Below, one piece after another: positions 1-5,811 of a stretch of 11,685 nucleotides of DNA. How positions within the stretch are numbered: the stretch's first letter is position 1; each line of letters begins with the position of its first letter. The position numbers and the translations under genes were made by a program. The DNA comes from JAZUCT01 sp045639255. GTDB lineage: Bacteria > Bacillota > Clostridia > Christensenellales > UBA1242. Below the pieces are notes generated by a model. It was not told the origin of the DNA. It did no database searches and saw only the letters and a program-made list of their open reading frames with translations. The stretch lies in NCBI GenBank assembly GCA_045639255.1, contig JAZUCT010000034.1, positions 1 to 11,685 of the forward strand, written 5' to 3'.

Positions 1-1
1 C

Positions 2-1678
2 AACACATTCACAATGGTGTTATTGCAATCAGCAATTCTTCCAGTAATTATGATTGTTATTTCTTCACTTTACTCAATGTTTTTGCGTGCAAGAATTAAC
101 GCAATCACATCAAGCTTATATAAAGCTTTCTATGATTTTGAAAGAAACATTGATAAAGCAACAACAACTTTGCCAGATTACATTGATTATGAAAGTTTGT
201 TCACAAAAAGCGAAATAAAAAATGGAATTCCTCTTTTGCAAGAATATCTTGATAAAAGGGATAGGCAACAACAAGAAGAACTTAAAAAAGCAATGGAAAG
301 GGAAGCAGAACACGAAAAATATGATTTCGATTCCACTGGCATTAATGGTGCACTTCTTCTTGAAAGGGCAATGAAAGAAAGTGAATTGTTTATTGTTAAC
401 AGAAAACGCTTACTTTCAGAAATTGAACAACTTCAAACTGAATATGAAAACAACAGAAAAAATTTCGATATGGCAACCAAGGAAGTTAACAGAAAACTTC
501 AAGCAACAAAAGAAAACCTTATTAAATTTAAGGCACAACAAGAACAATCAACAAACCGTATTGAAACCAACTATATAAGAAAACAACAAGCCGAAGAAGT
601 AAGAAGGCAACAACAACTTGAAAAAGATCTTGAAGAAGCAATTGCTAAATTCGATGAAGCACAAGCAAGCATTGATAGGGAAATTCAATCAAGAAACGAT
701 GAAATTGAAGAAAACAGAAAATACATAGAAGATGCTATGAAAGCTGAATTCGATACATTCAGTGAAAAAACTTATAAAATTTTGTATGATAATGTTGAAC
801 TTAAACTTGCTGATCAATATAAAGATGTTAGGGAAATAACAGAAGCTCAAAACAACAGAATTGATGAACTTGAAAAACAAGTTGAAGATAAAGAACAAAT
901 TTCAGCACAACTTGAAGCAACAAAAACAGAACTTGATGAACTTAAACGCAGTTACGATCAAAATGTTGTTTTATATAACGAACTTCTTTCAAAATTCCAA
1001 CAACTTAGTCCAGCAGATATTCGTGTTCAACCTAAGGCACTTAATGCTGAATCTAAAATTGAAAACACACAACTTGAAAAAGTTAAAAATGAAATTCTTG
1101 CTGCAATTAAAAACATGAATGTAGTTGTTGAAGCAGATGCACTTAAAGTTCCTGTGAAAGAAACAAAAAAAGTGGAAAAAAGGTCAGCAACAAAAACAGA
1201 AGCTCCTGCAACCAGAAAAAGAACAGCTAAAAAAGTTGAAACTTCTTCAAGCGAAGAAGCAAACGAAGAATTAAAAAGAAAAAGGGCAGAAGCAAGAAAA
1301 AAGAAAAAAGAAGAAGATGCAAAGAAAAAAGCAGACGCTCTTTTAGAACTTCAAAAAAGAATTGAAGAAGAAAATAAAAAACTTTCAAAGCAACAAGACG
1401 AATTAAATAAAGTTATTTCAAGCACTATTGATGTTATTAACGAAGAAAAATCTGCAAAAAAAGAAACTACCAGAAAAAGGTCTGCAAAAAAGGTTGAAGA
1501 ACCAATTGAACCAGAAGAAGTAAAACCAGTTATTAAGGTTAAAATTGCAGATAACGCAGAACCAGAAAAAGTTGAAGAACCGGTTGAAGAAATAAAAGAA
1601 GAAAATAAAGAACCACAAGAAGAAATCAATTCAGTTCAACAACTTGTTAACAAAATGAATGCAGATAATAACAAATAA
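2..1678 (+). CDS. Membrane-anchored long coiled-coil protein, 5'-truncated by the window edge
   Basis: The reading frame is open from the first bases of the window, so the ATG at 14 is probably internal and the true start lies outside. Numbering from that ATG, residues 3-24 form a hydrophobic membrane segment. A short helical stretch follows, then a long charged coiled coil (about 115-330) rich in Glu, Lys and Gln, a second coiled coil (about 420-480), and an acidic, proline-containing end. Between them lies a Lys/Arg/Ala-rich tail in which an 11-residue unit recurs (399-409 and 485-495, core RKRxAKKVE). I do not recognise the family. One membrane helix leading straight into a very long helical tail resembles MotA/TolQ/ExbB-like proteins with extended tails, but that is only inference because the diagnostic upstream part is missing. 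It could equally be a structural or cell-envelope scaffold. A terminator follows directly, so this is the last gene of its transcript. Confidence 0.75.
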   Translation, partial: NTFTMVLLQSAILPVIMIVISSLYSMFLRARINAITSSLYKAFYDFERNIDKATTTLPDYIDYESLFTKSEIKNGIPLLQEYLDKRDRQQQEELKKAMEREAEHEKYDFDSTGINGALLLERAMKESELFIVNRKRLLSEIEQLQTEYENNRKNFDMATKEVNRKLQATKENLIKFKAQQEQSTNRIETNYIRKQQAEEVRRQQQLEKDLEEAIAKFDEAQASIDREIQSRNDEIEENRKYIEDAMKAEFDTFSEKTYKILYDNVELKLADQYKDVREITEAQNNRIDELEKQVEDKEQISAQLEATKTELDELKRSYDQNVVLYNELLSKFQQLSPADIRVQPKALNAESKIENTQLEKVKNEILAAIKNMNVVVEADALKVPVKETKKVEKRSATKTEAPATRKRTAKKVETSSSEEANEELKRKRAEARKKKKEEDAKKKADALLELQKRIEEENKKLSKQQDELNKVISSTIDVINEEKSAKKETTRKRSAKKVEEPIEPEEVKPVIKVKIADNAEPEKVEEPVEEIKEENKEPQEEINSVQQLVNKMNADNNK

Positions 1679-1683
1679 TAAAT

Positions 1684-1712
1684 CTCGGCAAATGCCGAGT
1701 TTTTTTATTTTT
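1684..1712 (+). terminator. Intrinsic terminator after the coiled-coil gene
   Basis: A GC-rich stem CTCGGC/GCCGAG (1684-1689 with 1694-1699) closes a four-base loop and is followed by a run of seven T, an A, then more T. It sits six bases after the stop codon of the upstream gene and separates it from feoA. This is one of the most G+C-rich stems in the window, so it is a convincing rho-independent terminator. Confidence 0.93.
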
Positions 1713-1769
1713 AAAATATTAAATTTAACAAAAAATTCTAAAATTAATCTGTTTTAAATATTATATAGT

Positions 1770-1994
1770 ATGGTTATTAAATTAAGTCAGGCAATTGAAA
1801 AAAAGCCATATATTATTGAAAGTGTTTTGGGAACAGATAATATAAGTGTTCGCTTAAAAGAATTGGGTTTTATAAAAGGAACAATTGTAAATGTTAATTG
1901 TTTCAGTGCAAAAAAGAAATCGGCGCTTGTTTGCATTCGTGGTTATTGTTTGTGCATTAAAAGCACAGCGCTTTCAAAGGTGCTTGTTAAATGA
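1770..1994 (+). CDS. feoA: FeoA-family ferrous iron transport accessory protein
   Basis: A 74-residue protein with the whole SH3-like FeoA fold. The hallmark stretch VRLKELGFIKGT (residues 27-38) is followed by the beta strands ending in IRGYCLCIK and the closing VLVK. FeoA is a small cytoplasmic protein thought to bind FeoB and support Fe(II) uptake. The stop overlaps the feoB start (ATGA at 1991-1994), which implies translational coupling and supports the assignment. The start is fixed by the FeoA alignment, since the N-terminal LSQA segment belongs to the fold. No Shine-Dalgarno sequence precedes this ATG, which is unusual here. An AT-rich TATTAT at 1759-1764 could be a -10 box giving an almost leaderless message, but the -35 is poor. 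Confidence 0.9.
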   Translation: MVIKLSQAIEKKPYIIESVLGTDNISVRLKELGFIKGTIVNVNCFSAKKKSALVCIRGYCLCIKSTALSKVLVK

Positions 1995-3883
1995 ATTTAA
2001 TCTTAACCGGAAACCCAAACACTGGCAAAACAACCATATATAATTTATTGACAAAAAGCAACGAACATGTTGGAAATTGGCATGGAGTAACCATAACGGA
2101 AAAATCAAAACAAACCAAGCATTTTAATGTTGTTGATTTACCTGGTTTATATAGCCTTAACAATATAGCAAGTCTTGAAGAAAATAACGCAGTTGAATAT
2201 TTAAAAAAACACAGCGAAGATGTTATTTTAAACATTGTTGATGCAAATAATCTTGAAAGAAATTTATTTTTAACAACACAACTTATTCAATCAGGTTATA
2301 AAGTTTGCTTGCTTGTTAATTTAACAACTAAAAAAACAAACAAAAAAATTGATTATTCAAAACTTTCACAAAAACTTAATGTTCCAGTTATTGCAACAAA
2401 TGGCAAAAACAGAAATGAACTTATTAACAATCTTTTAAATCTTACATTTAACCAAACGAAATTATTAAGGCATTTTGTAAGTGAAGAAGAAATCTATAAT
2501 TTTGTTAACGAAATTATAGATTATGCAGTAACAGAAACAAATAAAACTTTGGCATACGGGCTAAGTAAATTGGATAAGTTGTTGTTAAATAAATATCTTG
2601 CATTACCCATTTTTTTTGCACTAATTTTTGCAATATTTTATTTAACTTTTTCAAGTGTAGGCAGTTATTTATCTGATCAAATTCGCAATTCAATTTTATC
2701 ACTATGTAACAACAGTCAGTTTCTTAATGTATATTTGCAAAACAATGCACCAGCTTTCTATAATTTTGTTAACGAATGTTTAATTAATGGTGTTTTAAAT
2801 GTTCTTTGTTTCTTACCACAAATAACAATTTTAAATTTGTGCCTAAACATATTGGAAGAAAGCGGATATATTTCAAGGCTTGCATTTTTGTTTGATGATG
2901 TTTTAAGTGCGCTTGGATTAAGTGGAAAAGGTGTGTTCACACTTCTTATGGGAATTGGTTGTTCAGCAACTGCAATAACAACAAGCGCAAATATGCAAAA
3001 CAAAAACTCAAAAAACAAACTTGCTTTATTAACACCAAACATAAGTTGCAGTGCAAAACTTCCAATTTACACCATAATTGGCTCAGCGTTTTTTGGCGTA
3101 AATAACATATTTATTATTGCTGGCTTATATTTGCTTGGCTTGGTTGTTCTTATGGTTCAGGCCTATATTTATAACAAAATAAAACCAACAAATGAAACTT
3201 TTATTTTGGAGTTTCCACCCCTACGAGTTCCATCTTTTAAGCGAGTTTTGTTGAACAGTTTTAAAACTGCAATAAATTTCATTTTAAAAGCAGGTTCAGT
3301 TATATTATTGTTCAGTTGCATAATTTGGGTTTTGCAACATTTCACATATAAGTTTAAATTCACAACAAACATAAACGAAAGTTTGTTAAAGCATATTTCA
3401 ACTTTTCTTGTTCCAATTTTTATGCCACTTGGTTTTAACAGTTGGGGGTTGGTTGCAAGCCTAATATCAGGCCTTGTTGCAAAAGAAATGGTTATTTCAA
3501 GCATAGGTATCTTAAATGGAGTGGGCATTGATATGCTTGCAAATTCCCTAACAAATTCATCAAGTGCAGTGTTTTTTACACATAAAACAGCCATAGTTTT
3601 TTTAGTATTTTGCTTGCTTTATACTCCTTGCATGGCAACTTATGCAATGCAAAAAAATATGTGTGGCAGAAAAATTGCATTGCTTTCAATGGCTATTCAG
3701 TTTGTAACTGCCTATGTAATAAGCATGTTAATGCAAACAATTTTAACATTATGTTCATTTTGGCAAGGCATTGTTGCACTTATATGCATATTTGAAATTA
3801 TTTTAATAATAAGGTGGGTTTTAAAAAACAAAAAAAGATGCAATGGCAATTGTGAAAATTGTTCAACTTGCATATTAAAATAA
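1991..3883 (+). CDS. feoB: FeoB-family Fe(II) transporter with degenerate G4/G5 motifs
   Basis: A 630-residue inner-membrane ferrous iron transporter. The N-terminal G domain shows G1 GNPNTGKT (7-14), the FeoB signature VGNWHGVT with G2 Thr34 (27-34), and G3 DLPG (49-52). G4, normally NxxD, reads NLTT (110-113), and G5, normally Ser-Ala, appears as TNG within PVIATNG. Both guanine-recognition elements are therefore altered. A helical spacer leads to the membrane core from about residue 206. Both Gate motifs are recognisable: GIGCSATAI (321-329), where most FeoBs have GCNVPA, and ISCSAKLPIY (351-360). The conserved GLVAKE and a C-terminal helix follow. The protein ends in a cysteine cluster (C617, C621, C624, C627), and no feoC is present. 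The start overlaps the feoA stop and has an AAAGGTG site at 1976-1982. The protein is shorter than E. coli FeoB (773 residues) but complete. Confidence 0.95.
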   Translation: MNLILTGNPNTGKTTIYNLLTKSNEHVGNWHGVTITEKSKQTKHFNVVDLPGLYSLNNIASLEENNAVEYLKKHSEDVILNIVDANNLERNLFLTTQLIQSGYKVCLLVNLTTKKTNKKIDYSKLSQKLNVPVIATNGKNRNELINNLLNLTFNQTKLLRHFVSEEEIYNFVNEIIDYAVTETNKTLAYGLSKLDKLLLNKYLALPIFFALIFAIFYLTFSSVGSYLSDQIRNSILSLCNNSQFLNVYLQNNAPAFYNFVNECLINGVLNVLCFLPQITILNLCLNILEESGYISRLAFLFDDVLSALGLSGKGVFTLLMGIGCSATAITTSANMQNKNSKNKLALLTPNISCSAKLPIYTIIGSAFFGVNNIFIIAGLYLLGLVVLMVQAYIYNKIKPTNETFILEFPPLRVPSFKRVLLNSFKTAINFILKAGSVILLFSCIIWVLQHFTYKFKFTTNINESLLKHISTFLVPIFMPLGFNSWGLVASLISGLVAKEMVISSIGILNGVGIDMLANSLTNSSSAVFFTHKTAIVFLVFCLLYTPCMATYAMQKNMCGRKIALLSMAIQFVTAYVISMLMQTILTLCSFWQGIVALICIFEIILIIRWVLKNKKRCNGNCENCSTCILK

Positions 3884-3897
3884 ATTTTTCACAAAAT
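3870..3897 (+). promoter_or_regulatory. Candidate sigma-E promoter for the spoIIP operon
   Basis: GCATATT (3870-3876) matches the sigma-E -35 consensus. After 13 bases comes CACAAAAT (3890-3897), six of eight matches to the -10 CATACAAT. The predicted transcript start, around 3904, leaves a short leader containing the ribosome binding site at 3916-3920. The -35 overlaps the last codons of feoB. Sigma-E control of spoIIP is established in Bacillus subtilis, which makes the call plausible, but in such AT-rich DNA it remains a prediction. Confidence 0.5.
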
Positions 3898-3925
3898 AGG
3901 CATATGAACTTAATTGGGGGTTTAT

Positions 3926-4522
3926 ATGCCTGTTTGTTTTATAAGTTGTGGAATAATTTTTATTTTTATTTTATGTGGAATTTTTAACTTGGATTTTTTT
4001 AATTCAAAACACAATTTTTCAATAATGTTGTTATATGTTGTAACACAAATATTTTCGTTTTTCATTAAAGATGTGGTGTTTAATAATATCTCGGTTGTAT
4101 ATATTGTTCCAATTGTGTTTTTCATTCTTTTAACAATAACAAACATTAAACAAATAAATTTGGTTAAAGTTCTTACAATATCACTTGTTATTGCAACACT
4201 ATTGCTGGCAATTGGTTTTATTGATACCGCATTTCTAACTTTTATTGAACACAATTTTTTAAGTGTTTGTTCAGTTTGCGCCTTAATAAGTTTTATGTTT
4301 TCAAAAAACATTATTGAAGCACTTTCAATGTCTGTTCTTGGATATTCAATTTTTCTTATAGGAATAATATTTAAACAAAGTGTAACACTAAATTTAACAG
4401 ACATATCAATTTTAAATTGCTTAACAACAACAGTTTTATTTGTTATGTTTTTGCAACTAATAAAAAATTTTGTGGTTTATTCTATAAGGAGAATAAGAAA
4501 TGAAAAAGTTAAAAAAATATAG
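3926..4522 (+). CDS. Unknown polytopic membrane protein, first gene of the spoIIP operon
   Basis: I do not recognise this 198-residue protein. It is almost entirely hydrophobic, with about six or seven probable membrane helices (near residues 3-21, 31-48, 55-74, 80-100, 111-125, 130-149 and 163-187), short polar loops and a basic C-terminus (RRIRNEKVKK) likely to face the cytoplasm. I chose the ATG at 3926 because GGGGG (3916-3920) lies five bases upstream; an in-frame TTG at 3914 precedes that site and would start the protein before it. The 3' end overlaps spoIIP by 23 bases, so the two are co-transcribed and probably co-translated. The context suggests a role at the sporulation or engulfment membrane, but no catalytic motif is visible and no function can be assigned. 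Confidence 0.8.
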   Translation: MPVCFISCGIIFIFILCGIFNLDFFNSKHNFSIMLLYVVTQIFSFFIKDVVFNNISVVYIVPIVFFILLTITNIKQINLVKVLTISLVIATLLLAIGFIDTAFLTFIEHNFLSVCSVCALISFMFSKNIIEALSMSVLGYSIFLIGIIFKQSVTLNLTDISILNCLTTTVLFVMFLQLIKNFVVYSIRRIRNEKVKKI

Positions 4523-5729
4523 TTTATTGCTTTTAATAATTGCATTGTTTATGCTTGTAAGTGATGCCACACCAATTATTGTTAACAACACCAGCGATTA
4601 TTGTGCGGTTTCAAGCGTTATGGAAGAAGAGTTTCAAATTTATAATGAAAAAGGTGAAAGAATAAACACTGCTCAAACCTGTGAAGTGGGCGATATGTTC
4701 ATATCAGCCGATAATATTTTATATGAAATTGTAAGTGTTGATAAAGAAAAAAAGGTTGCTTATGCAATAAGAAAAACAACAGTAACATTGCCAAAAGTAA
4801 ATAATAAAATAGGCGCTTACACTCAAATTGAAACAAACAAAAAAGTGATATGTATGTATCACACTCATAATGCAGAAAGTTATGTTCTTGGCGATGGATA
4901 TGATTCTGTTTATGGAAAAGGCGGGGTTATGGATATTGGCTCTGCTTTTTTAAAAGAACTTAACAAACTTGGAATAAATGTTTTCAGAAGTGAAAACTTG
5001 CATCTCCCGCACGATTCATATGCATATTCACGCAGTAAAACCACTGCACAAAGTTTAATAAAACAATATTCGCCACACGCAATTTTCGATGTTCACCGCG
5101 ATGGTGTTGCAAGAAGTCAATACATAGGCTCAGTGTTTGGCAAAACAACTTCAAAAATAAGAATGGTTATAGGTAAATCGAACCCTAATTTTGCAACAAA
5201 TCTTGATTTTGCATTGGCAATAAAAGCATATGCCGATAAAAATTATAGCGGTTTAATAAAAGATATCTATATGGGAAGTGGGCACTATAACCAAAATCTA
5301 AGTTCCACAGCAATTTTGTTTGAAATGGGAACATATTTAATTGAAAAGGATTATGTGATTTCTTCACTTCCATATCTTGCCGACACAATAGATAAAGTTA
5401 TGTTCACAACAGCAGTTCAAGCACCTAATGAAGAAGAAAGTATGGGAGATATTATTGCAGGTTCTGGTTCTTCAAATTCCAACACAAATCAAAGCACTGG
5501 TAACAGCGGAAACGAAAACACTGGAAACAGTGGAAACGAAAACACTGGAAACAGCGGAAGCCAAACAAGTGGAAGTGCAAATCAAAACGGTTCAAACTCG
5601 CAAATTGCAAACACATCAAAAGGCTCTGTTTCGGTTCTTGTGTCAGTTATAGGAATATCACTTGGAGTTATTGCAATTGGTGTTTTATTTGCCTTATTTT
5701 CACAAAAAAGAAAGATAAAAAAACAATAA
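4500..5729 (+). CDS. spoIIP: Stage II sporulation protein P, peptidoglycan amidase/endopeptidase
   Basis: A 409-residue SpoIIP. In the family this enzyme cleaves stem peptides and cross-links of septal peptidoglycan, working with SpoIID and SpoIIM to drive engulfment of the forespore. Residues 7-20 form the N-terminal membrane anchor. The catalytic domain spans about 115-305 and carries the family motifs YHTHNAES (120-127, with H121, H123 and E126), HDSYAYSRS (171-179), FDVHRDG (196-202, H199), IGKSNPN (224-230), YNQNLS (263-268) and ILFEMGT (272-278, E275). These include the expected metal-binding His and Glu residues. Unusually, the domain is followed by an Asn/Ser/Gly-rich linker with repeats and then a second membrane segment (about 376-401) with a basic end. 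AAGGAG at 4486-4491 sits eight bases before the ATG. The gene overlaps the membrane-protein gene upstream. No terminator is seen before der. Confidence 0.95.
   Translation: MKKLKKYSLLLLIIALFMLVSDATPIIVNNTSDYCAVSSVMEEEFQIYNEKGERINTAQTCEVGDMFISADNILYEIVSVDKEKKVAYAIRKTTVTLPKVNNKIGAYTQIETNKKVICMYHTHNAESYVLGDGYDSVYGKGGVMDIGSAFLKELNKLGINVFRSENLHLPHDSYAYSRSKTTAQSLIKQYSPHAIFDVHRDGVARSQYIGSVFGKTTSKIRMVIGKSNPNFATNLDFALAIKAYADKNYSGLIKDIYMGSGHYNQNLSSTAILFEMGTYLIEKDYVISSLPYLADTIDKVMFTTAVQAPNEEESMGDIIAGSGSSNSNTNQSTGNSGNENTGNSGNENTGNSGSQTSGSANQNGSNSQIANTSKGSVSVLVSVIGISLGVIAIGVLFALFSQKRKIKKQ
5496..5567 (+). repeat. Three tandem 24-base repeats in the SpoIIP linker
   Basis: Three adjoining 24-base units (5496-5519, 5520-5543, 5544-5567) encode TGNSGNEN, TGNSGNEN and a variant TGNSGSQT. 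The first two differ at only a few bases and the third is diverged. They lie between the catalytic domain and the C-terminal membrane helix, consistent with a flexible, length-variable spacer. Confidence 0.88.
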
Positions 5730-5745
5730 CCATGTTTATAATTGC

Positions 5746-5774
5746 TTGAAAACTTTTAAGATATGTGATAAAAT
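5746..5774 (+). promoter_or_regulatory. Sigma-A-type promoter for der-plsY
   Basis: TTGAAA (5746-5751), a 17-base spacer and TAAAAT (5769-5774), preceded by TG one base upstream, form an extended -10 promoter. The expected transcript start is about 5781, giving a leader of roughly 30 bases to the der start. A dyad AAAATTTA-tat-TAAATTTT (5770-5788) overlaps the -10 box and the start point. It could be an operator or simply AT-rich chance. Confidence 0.65.
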
Positions 5775-5811
5775 TTATATTAAATTTTATTAATATTAAG
5801 GGGTAATGAAA

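Noticed and set aside
2..1678. A complete Zorya-type defence operon
   Set aside because: Only a tail-like protein is visible. A terminator and feoA follow instead of other Zorya genes, so the claim cannot be made from this window.
3169..3594. A 141-codon open frame on the minus strand inside feoB
   Set aside because: It lies wholly opposite conserved FeoB membrane-core sequence and shows no independent signals.
1991..3883. feoB as a decaying pseudogene because of its altered G4/G5
   Set aside because: The frame is intact over 630 codons, the switch and Gate cysteine motifs are kept, and the gene is tightly coupled to feoA.
3922..4404. A 160-codon open frame on the minus strand opposite the unknown membrane-protein gene
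   Set aside because: It is a shadow of an AT-rich gene. It has no recognisable domain, and the plus-strand gene has the ribosome site and the overlap with spoIIP.
5496..5567. Possible CRISPR-like array
   Set aside because: The repeats are contiguous, without spacers, and in frame within the spoIIP coding sequence.
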